Origin: CAWCHZ01 sp963795555
Lineage (GTDB): Bacteria; Actinomycetota; Thermoleophilia; Solirubrobacterales; Solirubrobacteraceae
Length of the DNA: 64,000 nt
Direction: 5' to 3'
Assembly: GCA_963795555.1 (NCBI GenBank)
Contig: CAWCHZ010000002.1
Span: 248,001-312,000 of the forward strand
The notes under the pieces were generated by a model that did not search any database, was not told the DNA's origin, and saw nothing but the letters and a program-made list of their open reading frames with translations. Positions 15,069 to 23,556 of this stretch are shown piece by piece (the first letter of the stretch is position 1; each line of letters opens with the position of its first letter). Made by a program: the position numbers and the translations under genes.

Positions 15069-16007
15069 CTAGCTCGAGCTCTCGCGCAGGAACGTGATCT
15101 TGACGGCTCCGCGTATCTGGGCGACGGGGCGGTAGCCCTGCGCGGCGAGTCGTGCGGCCAGCTGGTGGGCAGCGTGAACGCCGCCGTTGTGGTGCAGCTG
15201 GACGCTCAGCACGCGGATTCCCAACGCCGCCGGATCGAGCGTCGCAAGCAGGTCGTACTCGGCGCCTTCGACATCGAGCTTGAGCAGATCGATGCGCTCG
15301 TCGCCGAGCTCGGCACGCAGTGACTCAAGGCTTCGTCCCGGTACCTCGACGTATTCGTGCGACTCGTAGAGCCCTGCCGGGGAGAGCGAGCGGCTGTTGG
15401 ACTGGTGGTGGCGCTGCATTCGCAGCGGGCCATCGGTTGCGGTGATGGCGACCTCGTGGAAGCTGTAGCGGGGGTGGCCAGCGGACTCCATGCGCGCCAC
15501 ACGAGCGAACTCAGGATCGGGATCGAAGCTGCGCACCCGCGCTCCGAAGCGCCGCAGCAGCTCGAGATCGAAGCTGACGTCGCCGCCGGCGCCGACGCAC
15601 CAGCACGTCCAGTCGGGACCGATCAGGTCGCCGGGGACCATCCAGCGGCCATAGCGGGTGCCGAGGGTCAGCAGGGATGGATACGGCGTCAGCGGCAGGC
15701 GCCAGACGCGCTGCTCGAACCAGCGTCGCCGGAGTGCGCGGCGCACCTTGCTGGGCCTCAGCTTGCGCGTCAGCGCGGCAGACGTCGCGATGGCGGTCCT
15801 CGCCATCCCGGGCGCCGGCGCCGCCGTCGGTCGGGAATAGACTTCTGCGTGCGCGGAATACGCCTCTGCGTGCGCGGAATACGCCTCGGCGCGCGCCGCT
15901 TCAGCGGACGACGGCGACTGCGCGTCGCTGCGCGCGGACTGCGGGATTAGCCCGGGCTGGCCGCGGCGACGGCCGAGCCGGGGGAAGTGTCGGGCCATCT
16001 GAGCCAT
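15069..16007 (-). CDS. FkbM-family methyltransferase
   Basis: The protein has up to 312 residues. The C-terminal 200 contain a Rossmann methyltransferase of the FkbM type: CVGAGGDVSFDLELLRRFGARVRSFDPDPEF, the FHEVAITATDGPLRM strand, and the hallmark RIDLLKLDVEGAEYDLLATLD. The family O-methylates sugars or polyketides using S-adenosylmethionine. The first 70 residues are low-complexity with a 7-residue repeat (AEAYSAH) and may not belong to the core; a later start at MARTAIATSAAL is possible. The acceptor is unknown. Confidence 0.82.
   Translation of the reverse strand: MAQMARHFPRLGRRRGQPGLIPQSARSDAQSPSSAEAARAEAYSAHAEAYSAHAEVYSRPTAAPAPGMARTAIATSAALTRKLRPSKVRRALRRRWFEQRVWRLPLTPYPSLLTLGTRYGRWMVPGDLIGPDWTCWCVGAGGDVSFDLELLRRFGARVRSFDPDPEFARVARMESAGHPRYSFHEVAITATDGPLRMQRHHQSNSRSLSPAGLYESHEYVEVPGRSLESLRAELGDERIDLLKLDVEGAEYDLLATLDPAALGIRVLSVQLHHNGGVHAAHQLAARLAAQGYRPVAQIRGAVKITFLRESSS
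15845..15886 (-). repeat. two 21-bp tandem repeats in the FkbM gene
   Basis: Two identical 21-bp units at 15845-15865 and 15866-15886 encode the seven residues EAYSAHA twice. Degenerate copies lie on both sides (AEAARAEAYSAH and AEVYSRP). The unit keeps the frame. Confidence 0.85.
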
Positions 16008-16099
16008 CCTCTGCCGGTATCGGCACTCGGCGCGCAGTGGTTGAGCGCCGAGGCACGGGGGAGCACGAAGCGCGCGGCGCGCAGCGCCGCGGCCTCAGA

Positions 16100-16441
16100 T
16101 CACCGGCGCAGGATCGGCAGCAGGGCTGGGCCGGCGCGGGCCGTCGGCGGGGGCGAGGATGTCGCCATGCTGATCGGAGCAACCCCGGTCCAGCAAAGCG
16201 CGCGTGGGATCCTGGTGGTCGCGACGAGCGAACGTCGCCCAGCGCGCCAGCCCGCCGCGATCGCGCTCGCCACGGCCAGCGCGGCGACGCACACGGTGGT
16301 GTCGCCATGACGGTCGTGATGATCCGGCAGGGCCGCGTGCGCATCCAGCCCCACGAGCCCGAGCGCGATGACGCCGCCGACCAGCACCAGAGCGCAGCGA
16401 TGCCGCAGCGCCAGGCGGGAGAGGGCGGGCAGGCTCAGCAC
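16100..16441 (-). CDS. small membrane protein of unknown function (tentative)
   Basis: This possible 113-residue protein has two hydrophobic segments (CALVLVGGVIALGLVGL and TTVCVAALAVASAIAAGW) joined by a histidine-rich loop DAHAALPDHHDRHGD. The histidine loop followed by VCVAALAVA is typical of small actinobacterial membrane proteins. No ribosome site is clear, and the last 30 residues look non-coding. I give it as a probable but weakly supported gene. Confidence 0.4.
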   Translation of the reverse strand: MLSLPALSRLALRHRCALVLVGGVIALGLVGLDAHAALPDHHDRHGDTTVCVAALAVASAIAAGWRAGRRSLVATTRIPRALCWTGVAPISMATSSPPPTARAGPALLPILRR

Positions 16442-16492
16442 TGCCGCGCAGCGTAGCGGGTGCGACAGCGCGCGCGGCGCAGGCGCTGATCG

Positions 16493-17239
16493 TCACTGCC
16501 GGTGCAGGCTGCAGGTGTCCCAGCTGAACGGTCCGGGCAGAGCCTGCAGCAGCTGGCCGCAGGTGGCATCCCCGACCCTCCAATCAGGGTTGATGTGCCG
16601 GCCAACCACGACCAGGGCAATGCGCTCGGCACCAGCTCGGCGCAGCGCGTGAGCGGCGGACTGCGCGTGGCCACCACGCGCCCAGGTGTCGTCGATCAGC
16701 AACAGGCTGCGGCCGAGCAGCGTCGCGGTGGCTACATAGCGACGCTCATCATAGGCACGGCTGGGCGGGGCCAGCCCGGTTGGCAGCAGCGCACGGCGCA
16801 GGCGACCGGCCACCGGCGCACAACGCGCGACCACCCCGCGCAACGCGCCCTCGAGCTCGCGCGCCAGGCTGCTCGAGGGAACGGTTGCCACTACGTCGAA
16901 CGCCGCCACCCCGGCCGCCACGGCGATGCAGCGCTCATGGTGGGCCAGGAACTGCGCGAGGATCGCGTTGAGGCGCAGCGCGGCATGGCGCTGGGCAAGG
17001 GAGGGAGGACCCTTGTATGTGCGCAGCATCGCGTGCAGCCGACCGCCGTGCTCGCTGTAGGAGATCGGAACGACGACATCCAGGTGATTGGGCTGCTCGG
17101 CGCGGCAGGCGAAGCATTCGCGAAAGCCCGGGCCGACGAACGTCTTGCAGATCGCGCAGATCCCCGGTCCCGCCGCCGGCACGTTGCGCAGCGCGGTGAG
17201 CTGGGCCTGCCTGGCCCGGGCGACAGTGAGCAGCCCCAC
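16493..17239 (-). CDS. ComF-like phosphoribosyltransferase-domain protein
   Basis: The 248-residue protein has an N-terminal zinc-ribbon type cysteine set (CAIC...CFAC) and a phosphoribosyltransferase fold with SLLLIDDTWARGGHAQSAAHALRRAGAERIALVVVGRHI. The DD-T-x(4)-G loop is the diphosphate-binding motif. This layout matches ComF/GntX-family proteins, known from DNA uptake in naturally competent bacteria, though many members have no proven role. The start at 17239 is preceded by no obvious strong ribosome site. Length is close to the family norm (about 220-250). Confidence 0.82.
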   Translation of the reverse strand: MGLLTVARARQAQLTALRNVPAAGPGICAICKTFVGPGFRECFACRAEQPNHLDVVVPISYSEHGGRLHAMLRTYKGPPSLAQRHAALRLNAILAQFLAHHERCIAVAAGVAAFDVVATVPSSSLARELEGALRGVVARCAPVAGRLRRALLPTGLAPPSRAYDERRYVATATLLGRSLLLIDDTWARGGHAQSAAHALRRAGAERIALVVVGRHINPDWRVGDATCGQLLQALPGPFSWDTCSLHRQ

Positions 17240-17419
17240 CGTCCGTTTCTCGGAACAGGGGGCCTACGGCGTTGCCAGCGCGCGACGCCTCCCTGGCTCG
17301 ATGCAGCGCCGCCGCTCGACGCGGCGCTCGCTCCAGCCTGCTCTGATGCAGCGCCGCCGATGATTTCCGCCGCGGGCCGCCGTCATAGCGTGCAAACACC
17401 GACTGGGAGAGGATGACAA

Positions 17420-17992
17420 ATGGGCAAGCTGGTGGTTTCGGAGTTCGTGACGCTGGATGGAGTGATCGAGGATCCCGGCGGTGCCGAGCAGTTCGATCGG
17501 GGCGGCTGGGCGTTCAAGTTCGACCGCGGGGCTGACGGCGACAAGTTCAAGCTCGACGAGCTGCTGGACGCCGACGCGATGCTGCTCGGTCGGGTCACCT
17601 ACGAGGGCTTCGCGGCCGCCTGGCCGGAGCGCAGCGATGACGTCGGCTTCGCCGACAAGATGAACCAGATGCCCAAGTACGTCGTCTCGCGGACGCTGCG
17701 CGAGCCATCCTGGACGAACACCACCGTGCTCGGCGAGGACTTCCCGCGCGAGGTGGCCGAGATCAAGGCTCGGCTCGATGGCAGCCTGCTCGTGGCCGGC
17801 AGCGCCCAGCTCATCAGCGCACTGCTGCAGCACGACCTGATCGACGAGCTGCGGCTGATGATCTTCCCGACCGTCCTGGGGACCGGCAAGCGCCTGTTCG
17901 ACGGCGTCAGCGACGCCAAGGCGCTGCACCTGGTCGACAGCCGCGGCGCTGGCGAGACGCTGATCCAGGTCTACGAGCCGAAGCGAGGCTAG
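17420..17992 (+). CDS. dihydrofolate-reductase-fold protein (RibD C-terminal family)
   Basis: This 190-residue protein begins KLVVSEFVTLDGVIEDPGG and contains MLLGRVTYEGFAAAWPER, KYVVSRTL and DLIDELRLMIFPTVLGTGKRLFDG, the complete pattern of YwjB/YyaP-like DHFR-fold reductases. It probably reduces a pterin or flavin-like substrate with NADPH; the true substrate is not known. The start ATG at 17420 has GGAGAGG nearby. The gene stands alone. Confidence 0.9.
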   Translation: MGKLVVSEFVTLDGVIEDPGGAEQFDRGGWAFKFDRGADGDKFKLDELLDADAMLLGRVTYEGFAAAWPERSDDVGFADKMNQMPKYVVSRTLREPSWTNTTVLGEDFPREVAEIKARLDGSLLVAGSAQLISALLQHDLIDELRLMIFPTVLGTGKRLFDGVSDAKALHLVDSRGAGETLIQVYEPKRG

Positions 17993-18103
17993 ACGGCCGG
18001 AGGGGTCCCGCTGGCGAGCTGGATGAACAGCGCCTCCACCGATCGGCTGGCGACCGCGCAACGATCGCTCTGACGATCGCGTGACACGCCGGCCCGGCGC
18101 GGA

Positions 18104-18967
18104 TCACGGCGTCTGGGGCAGCTTGGTTGTCCCGCGCATGGTGACCGGTGCGCTGGGTGGCGGCACTACGGGACCGATGTCGCCATCGGGCGCCTCATCT
18201 AGATCCACGATCACCGGAGCGTGATCGCTGGGGCCGCTGCCCTTGCGGGCGTGGCGGTCGATCCAGGCGGCACGCACGCGCTCTGAGACGGTCGGGCTGG
18301 CGAGGACCAGGTCGATGCGCATGCCGAGGTCGCGGTGGAACATGCCGGCGCGGTAGTCCCAGTATGTGAAGATGCGCTCGCTCGGCCAGCGGTCGCGCAC
18401 GACGTCGCGCAGGCCCAGCGCCTGCAGCTCCGCCAGCGCCGCGCGCTCCAATGGCGTGACGTGCGTCTGGCCGATGTAGGCGGCAGGGTCGAACACGTCG
18501 ATGTCGGCGGGCGCGATGTTCATGTCGCCGCAGACGATCGCGGCGTCGGGGCTGGTGCTGAGCGCCGCACGCAGCGCCGCCAGCCAGGCCAGCTTGTAGT
18601 GGTAGTGGTCGGAGTCCGGAACGCGGCCGTTCGGGACGTAGACGCAGTGGACGCGGATCCCTCCACAGCTCGCCGACACCGCCCGCGCCTCCGGACGCGG
18701 GAAGCCGGGGGCGCCGGCCAGGCCGGTCGTGACATCCTCGAGCCCCACGCGCGAGAGGATCGCGACGCCGTTCCACTGCTGCTCGCCGTGGAGGGCGACC
18801 TCGTAGCCGCGGCTCCGGAGCTCCTCGCCGAGCAGCTCGTTGAACGCCTCGTCGGCGAGCTTGGTCTCCTGCAGGCAGACGACGTCGGGTCGGCGCTGGT
18901 CGAGCCAGGGGAGCAGCCGCGGGAGGCGTTGCTTGACCGAGTTCACGTTCCAGCTCGCCACGCGCAC
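18104..18967 (-). CDS. xthA: exodeoxyribonuclease III / AP endonuclease
   Basis: The 287-residue protein carries all exonuclease III motifs: RVASWNVNSVKQRLPRLLPW, VVCLQETKL, YVPNGR, AAIVCGDMNIAP, YWDYRAGMF and the final PSDHAPVIVDL. It nicks DNA at abasic sites and removes 3' blocking groups in base excision repair. Start ATG at 18967 is the natural beginning (MRVASWN). A proline-rich extension of about 25 residues follows the last catalytic motif. Confidence 0.95.
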   Translation of the reverse strand: MRVASWNVNSVKQRLPRLLPWLDQRRPDVVCLQETKLADEAFNELLGEELRSRGYEVALHGEQQWNGVAILSRVGLEDVTTGLAGAPGFPRPEARAVSASCGGIRVHCVYVPNGRVPDSDHYHYKLAWLAALRAALSTSPDAAIVCGDMNIAPADIDVFDPAAYIGQTHVTPLERAALAELQALGLRDVVRDRWPSERIFTYWDYRAGMFHRDLGMRIDLVLASPTVSERVRAAWIDRHARKGSGPSDHAPVIVDLDEAPDGDIGPVVPPPSAPVTMRGTTKLPQTP

Positions 18968-19085
18968 GGGGCTACGGTAGCGGCCCGGGATCTCGCGTAG
19001 CGGGCGGCCGGGGGCCTCGCCGGCCGGGTCTCGCCGGCCGCGCGGCTGAGCCGGAGTGGGGTGGCTACCCCGCGCTGGGCCGCCG

Positions 19086-19841
19086 CTATCCGCTGGCGCT
19101 GCGCCGCTGCGGATGGAGCGTTTCGCCGCGCGCCAGCATCGCCACGAACTGCTCGATCCGCCGGGCGCGCGTGTCGGCCCGCTTGGCCTGGCTGATGCGC
19201 AGCAGGATCGCGTAGCGGTTCTGGCGGGTCAGCAGCTCGAACATCGCCAGCGCGTCGGGCGCGGCACGCAGCGCGGCGGCCAGGTCGTCCGGGACCTCGA
19301 TCGTGGCCTGTCCCGGATAGGCCTCCTGCACGCGTCCATCGAGGCGTGCCTGCTCAAACGCGGCCAGACCGGCTGGCAGCATGCGACCCGTCTCGATCAG
19401 GCGCAGGACGTTCGCGACGTTGTTCTGCGACCACGCGCTGCGCGGCCGACGCGGCGTGAAGCGCTGACTGTAAGTGCGCTCGTCGAAGCGCCGCAGCTGC
19501 CCGTCGATCCAGCCATGGCAGAGGGCCTCATCGAGCGCCTGGCCATAGCTCAGGCTGGTCGGCTCGGTGGTCCCCTTCTTGGCCAGTCGCAGCCAGACGC
19601 CCGCCGACGCCGCGTGGTTGTCGGTCAGCCAGGCGCGCCAGGCGGGCGCGTCGACGAGGAGCAGATGGGGGAGCTCAGTCGGGATGTGGGAAGTGTCGCA
19701 GCGTCTCAGTCGGACGTCGGAGCCTCCGCTGCGGCACCGCTGCGGTGCTTCGCAGCGACGCGTTTCCCGTCCTGAGACGACGTTCGCCTGGACAAGGCTC
19801 GGCCCGTGCTCGTGCTGACGCGCGAGCTTGTTCGTCCGCAT
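19086..19841 (-). CDS. YdeI/OmdA-like protein, start uncertain
   Basis: The C-terminal 190 residues match the YdeI/OmpD-associated family: WRAWLTDNHAASAGVWLRLAKKG, SYGQALDEALCHGWIDGQLRRFDERTYSQRFTPRRPRSAWSQNN, and the C-terminal helical LEDLAAAL-like region VPDDLAAALRAAPDALAMFE. The family is linked to bacteriocin or peptide resistance, without a clear mechanism. I set the start at ATG 19841, but the first 60 residues do not look conserved, and the true start may be a non-ATG codon near LPHLLLVDAPAW (about 19690). Confidence 0.8.
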   Translation of the reverse strand: MRTNKLARQHEHGPSLVQANVVSGRETRRCEAPQRCRSGGSDVRLRRCDTSHIPTELPHLLLVDAPAWRAWLTDNHAASAGVWLRLAKKGTTEPTSLSYGQALDEALCHGWIDGQLRRFDERTYSQRFTPRRPRSAWSQNNVANVLRLIETGRMLPAGLAAFEQARLDGRVQEAYPGQATIEVPDDLAAALRAAPDALAMFELLTRQNRYAILLRISQAKRADTRARRIEQFVAMLARGETLHPQRRSASG

Positions 19842-19977
19842 CTGACGACGGTGACCATCGCACCGATCACCAGGACGATCCGCGGCTGTCCACCGAGGTG
19901 CCGGCTGGTGCCGCGAACGGGCTTGCGGCACCATCAGAGCCGAGACGTCGGCCCGGATTTGCGCACCGGCAAGTCAG

Positions 19978-20050
19978 TGGGCGATACTGGGCTCGAACCA
20001 GTGACCTCCGCCTTGTCGAGGCGGCGCTCTCCCAACTGAGCTAATCGCCC
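19978..20050 (-). tRNA. tRNA-Val (GAC), with C at position 33
   Basis: The minus strand folds into a full cloverleaf. The acceptor stem is GGGCGAT/ATCGCCC, the D stem GCTC/GAGC, the anticodon stem CCGCC/GGCGG with loop TCGACAA, a 5-nt variable loop, and the T arm ACTGG-TTCGAGC-CCAGT. The anticodon is GAC. Position 33 is C rather than the nearly universal U. The discriminator is A and no CCA is encoded. An open frame over this gene (GSSPVSPT type) is a translation artefact. Confidence 0.92.
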
Positions 20051-20174
20051 TTCGTCGGGGAAATCTACCAACGGGTTCCCGGAGGGCGGCGTTCCCGGAG
20101 GTTCTGACGCGTCCCCCGAATCCCGACCAGCTCCATGTGCTTCACGGTGGCGCTTAGGCTGGCCGCACACGGCC

Positions 20175-20813
20175 CTAGTCCCGCCGCGCCAGCCACTGCT
20201 GCAGCCCCTCGTGCGCGACGCCGTGGAAGACGGTCTCGCTGATCAGCTGCTGGGGCGGGTTGCCCTCGGCGACCAGGCTGCAGGGGACACGCAGGCCGGG
20301 ATCCGGGTTGCGCCAGGTCTCCAGGCCGCCGAGCAGCAGCTTCTCGTAGCGGGGGCCAAACAGCGTCAGGTTGGTCGCGCCGGTGAGCGCGGCGCTGGGG
20401 GACAGCACGCCGTGAAAGCCGGCGCTGCGCAGCTCATCGGCCAGTTGCTGGCAGCTCGGATGCTCGCCGACGGCAAGGCGCGGATCCAGGCCGCAGGCCT
20501 CCCAGCGGTCGAAGGTGCTCAGATCGGCGATCTCGCGCTCGCGCACGAACACAAGCCAGAGCCGACGGCGATACTGCGCCGCCCGAACATCGCCCCGGAT
20601 CGCTTCATAGCGGACCAGCTCGGCCCAGGCTCCCAGCGGCTCGAGCGCCAGATACTGGGCGTAGCCTTCGCCCTCGCGGTGCCAGCGCCCCGACGTCTGG
20701 GTCGGTCGCGGCTCGCCCGCGGCGTGGTAGAGCGGCGGCCATTGAGTGGACGTCTGGCGAAAGCAGCGCCACTCGCCGCGGCGGCGCTGGGGCTCAGTCC
20801 GCCAGCTGGCCAC
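20175..20813 (-). CDS. RES-domain toxin
   Basis: This 212-residue protein has the RES-domain landmarks: the arginine region TSGRWHREGEGYAQYLALEPLGAWAEL with its Arg and Glu, and a late serine-containing segment. RES toxins of the RES-Xre systems degrade NAD+ and stop growth. The GTG start at 20813 overlaps the end of the upstream antitoxin gene by 20 bp, the usual antitoxin-toxin order and coupling. The C-terminus TVFHGVAHEGLQQWLARRD completes the domain. Identification rests on motifs and on the neighbour. Confidence 0.82.
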   Translation of the reverse strand: MASWRTEPQRRRGEWRCFRQTSTQWPPLYHAAGEPRPTQTSGRWHREGEGYAQYLALEPLGAWAELVRYEAIRGDVRAAQYRRRLWLVFVREREIADLSTFDRWEACGLDPRLAVGEHPSCQQLADELRSAGFHGVLSPSAALTGATNLTLFGPRYEKLLLGGLETWRNPDPGLRVPCSLVAEGNPPQQLISETVFHGVAHEGLQQWLARRD

Positions 20814-21645
20814 GCGAGCCGCGCGCGAGCGAGACCAGCGCGTCGCGCGCGGTCGCCGGGTCCTCCTCGAGCAACTCCAGCGGGGCGCGCCCGCGCAGCT
20901 GGTGGCGCACGGCGTCGAACCACATCACGACGCCCAGCGCGGTCATCGATGGGCGCAGGTAGCTGATCAGCTGGGCGACCAGCACGACCCGACGCGGGTT
21001 GCGCGTGACCGGCTTGCCGGCGCGCCAGGCCTGGATCGTCTTGGTCGACACGCCGAGCAGCCGGGCCGCCTCGCCGACACCCACGCCGCCGAGCGCCCCG
21101 AGCACATAGTCGGCCGCGGTGCGCGGATCGTCGAGCTCGTCGTGCAGCAGGCGACGCCCGATGCGTCGCACGACATCGCCCATCTGCATCGCCGCAAGCT
21201 CGACCGCCTCACGCGCGGCCTCCCGTGCGCCGGGCTCGCGCGAGGTGGCTTCACCCCCGCGATCGGCTGCGCCCACGCGGTCGACCGCGCGCCGCAGCGC
21301 GACCAGGAACTCGAACAGCTTGCGCGCGTCGTAGTCCTCGGTGCCCTGGGGCAGCGCGTTGGAGAGGTCGAGCACCGCATCCTCGACGCGTCGATACCAG
21401 GCGGCGAGCTGATCGTCGGCGACCGGCGCCGTCGTGCCCACGCGCTCCACGCGCTCGCTGGCCGCTCGCGCGCGCGCTCGGCGACTGCGTCCAGCTCCGC
21501 GTCCGGCGGTCGGCGAAGCCCCCCGCTCAGGAGCAGCGGGATCCTGCGCCGGGGTCTGCTGCGGCAGCGCAACGAGCCCCTCGACGTGCTCGGCCTTGTG
21601 GCGCAGCGCCTCGAGCAGCTCGCTCGTGTCGACGAGGACGCTCAT
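20794..21645 (-). CDS. Xre/ParS-type antitoxin with long N-terminal extension
   Basis: The 283-residue protein ends in an Xre/MbcA/ParS antitoxin module: HTH GEAARLLGVSTKTIQAWRAGKPVTRNPRRV, then MWFDAVRHQLRGRAPLELLEEDPATARDALVSLARGSRGQ. This C-terminal part inserts into or caps RES toxins. Usual RES-system antitoxins are about 140-160 residues; here some 130 extra residues precede the HTH. They include an arginine-rich low-complexity stretch and a helical domain (WYRRVEDAVLDLSNALPQG). It probably represses its own promoter and neutralises the RES protein. Confidence 0.8.
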   Translation of the reverse strand: MSVLVDTSELLEALRHKAEHVEGLVALPQQTPAQDPAAPERGASPTAGRGAGRSRRARARAASERVERVGTTAPVADDQLAAWYRRVEDAVLDLSNALPQGTEDYDARKLFEFLVALRRAVDRVGAADRGGEATSREPGAREAAREAVELAAMQMGDVVRRIGRRLLHDELDDPRTAADYVLGALGGVGVGEAARLLGVSTKTIQAWRAGKPVTRNPRRVVLVAQLISYLRPSMTALGVVMWFDAVRHQLRGRAPLELLEEDPATARDALVSLARGSRGQLAD

Positions 21646-21741
21646 CGGCCGAAATGGGTCCGCATTGCTTCCATCAGAGAAAGAAGTCTAGCGGACCCGC
21701 TGGCGAACCGGCCGCTCCTTTCCTACAATCGCCCCAGGACG

Positions 21742-21812
21742 GGCGACGTGGCGGAGTGGCTACGCAGCGGCCTGCAAAGCCGTGTACCCCGGTTCGAGTC
21801 CGGGCGTCGCCT
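21742..21812 (+). tRNA. tRNA-Cys (GCA)
   Basis: The plus strand folds as a tRNA with acceptor GGCGACG/CGTCGCC, an anticodon arm around GGCCTGCAAAGCC giving anticodon GCA, and a T arm CCCCGG-TTCGAGT-CCGGG. The discriminator is U (T at 21812), as required for Cys. CCA is not encoded. Length is 71 nt. Confidence 0.95.
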
Positions 21813-21831
21813 CTGTTGCGAACCCTCGCGG

Positions 21832-21883
21832 CGGCCCGGCGTCGCGGGAGGCCGCTCGCGCGGCCCGGCGTCGCGGGAGGCCG
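21832..21883. repeat. 23-bp direct repeat between tRNA-Cys and phospholipase D gene
   Basis: A 23-bp GC-rich sequence at 21832-21854 recurs exactly at 21861-21883 (period 29). It lies in the 116-bp gap between the tRNA and the next start codon and has no coding role that I can see. Confidence 0.85.
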
Positions 21884-21928
21884 TTCGGGCGCTGCACTCC
21901 TTGGCTGCCGGGTGATAGAACAGGGCCG

Positions 21929-23374
21929 ATGGCCGTCCTCGACCGCATCGACGCGTGGGCCGGGCAGGGCATCGAGGCGGCCATCCGCGACCATCATCGC
22001 CGCCGCCTGGAGCGGATCGACCGGGGCGCGCAGCTCGATCCGCCCGTGGACGGACGGCTCTGGACGAGCGGCGATCCGCCGCCGCGCGACGGCTGTGGCC
22101 TCGAGATCCTGATCGACGGCGAGCGCGCGCTGTCGGCGATCGCCGCCGCGCTGGCCAACGCCCGTTCGCACGTCGCGATCGCGGGCTGGCACTTGGCGCC
22201 GGACTTCGGGCTCACCCGCGATGACGATGCGCTGCGTCTGCGCGACCTGCTCGGCGAGCTGGCCGCGCGCGTGGAGGTGCGTGTGCTGCTGTGGGCGGGC
22301 GCGCCGGGACCGGTCTTCACACCCAGCCGCAGCGACGTGGCGCGCGTGCGGGACCAGCTCACGCGCGGCACCGAGGTCAAGTGCGCGCTGGATGCCCGCG
22401 AGCGACCGATGCACTGTCACCACGAGAAGCTCGTCATCGTCGATGGCGAGCTTGCCTTCGTCGGCGGGATCGACCTCACCTCGCTGGGCGGCGACCGTTA
22501 CGACTCCCGCGCGCATCCGATGCGCAGCCATCTTGGCTGGCACGATGCCGCCGCGCGTCTCAGCGGACCCGCGGTGACCGACGTGGCCGATCACTTCGCG
22601 GCGCGCTGGCTGGAGGTCGAAGGCGAGCGGCTCGAGCCGGGGAGCCCGGCCCCGCACGCCGGCGACCTGACGGTGCAGGTGAACCGCACCGTTCCGGAGC
22701 GGATCTATGACTTCCTGCCGCGCGGGGACTTTCGCATTTTGGAGTCCTACAAGCGCGCACTGCGGTTGGCCAGCAGGCTCGTCTACCTGGAGAGCCAGTT
22801 CCTCTGGTCCACGCAGGTGGTGGACATCCTCGCCGACAAGCTCAGGCATCCCCCTGACGACGACTTTCGCCTCGTGGTGCTGCTGCCCAGCAGGCCCAAC
22901 AACGGCGCGGACACCACGCGCGGTCAGCTTGGGGTCCTTGCCGCTGCTGACGGCGGCGCCGGGCGCTTCCTTGCCGCGACGATCTCGACGCGCTGTGGCG
23001 CATTGACCGGACCGCTCTATGTCCACGCCAAGATCGGCATCGTCGACGACCGCTGGCTGACGATCGGGTCGGCCAACCTCAACGAGCATTCGCTCTTCAA
23101 CGACACCGAGATGAACCTGGTCTGCTGCGATCCCGGCCTGGCGCGCGAGACGCGGCTGCGCCTGTGGGCCGAGCACCTCGAGCGCTCGGTCGACGAGGTC
23201 TCGGGCGATCCAACCCGGGTGGTCGACGAGCTCTGGCGGCCGATCGCGGCCGAGCAGCTCGCGCGGCGCAAGCGCGGCGATCGCCCAACCCATCACCTGC
23301 TGGAGCTGCCCGGCGTCTCGCGCCGCTCGATGGCCCTGCTCGGTCCGCTGCAGGGGCTGCTGGTCGACGGCTGA
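21929..23374 (+). CDS. phospholipase D / cardiolipin synthase-family protein
   Basis: The 481-residue protein has two HKD motifs: H165-E-K167-LVIVD and H366-A-K368-IGIVD followed by GSANLNEHS. These form one active site in phospholipase D-family transferases, including cardiolipin synthases. It lacks N-terminal membrane helices, so it is soluble and may act on phospholipids as a PLD rather than as a classic membrane cardiolipin synthase. The ATG at 21929 starts MAVLDRIDAW; no strong ribosome site. It follows tRNA-Cys and precedes an unrelated flavoprotein gene. Confidence 0.9.
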   Translation: MAVLDRIDAWAGQGIEAAIRDHHRRRLERIDRGAQLDPPVDGRLWTSGDPPPRDGCGLEILIDGERALSAIAAALANARSHVAIAGWHLAPDFGLTRDDDALRLRDLLGELAARVEVRVLLWAGAPGPVFTPSRSDVARVRDQLTRGTEVKCALDARERPMHCHHEKLVIVDGELAFVGGIDLTSLGGDRYDSRAHPMRSHLGWHDAAARLSGPAVTDVADHFAARWLEVEGERLEPGSPAPHAGDLTVQVNRTVPERIYDFLPRGDFRILESYKRALRLASRLVYLESQFLWSTQVVDILADKLRHPPDDDFRLVVLLPSRPNNGADTTRGQLGVLAAADGGAGRFLAATISTRCGALTGPLYVHAKIGIVDDRWLTIGSANLNEHSLFNDTEMNLVCCDPGLARETRLRLWAEHLERSVDEVSGDPTRVVDELWRPIAAEQLARRKRGDRPTHHLLELPGVSRRSMALLGPLQGLLVDG

Positions 23375-23556
23375 GCGCGCTACGGCAGCGCGCTCAGAGC
23401 ACCGCACCGGCATCGGTGGGCACCGCCGGTCAACTGCCGCCGGCACGTTGTCGCCGGATCAACGATCAAGTAGCATCGGCCACGATCCACGGTCGCCGGG
23501 TGGGCTCCGTCGCAACCAAGTGGGCGCAGGCGGTGATCCCGACAGAGGGAGACGCT

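Noticed and set aside
19934..20170. Open frame with RRLDKAEVTGSSPVSPT
   Set aside because: This is the translation of tRNA-Val, a common database artefact.
21674..23446. A 590-codon minus-strand frame over the phospholipase D gene and tRNA-Cys
   Set aside because: It runs through a tRNA and opposite a gene with two HKD motifs, so it is a shadow frame.
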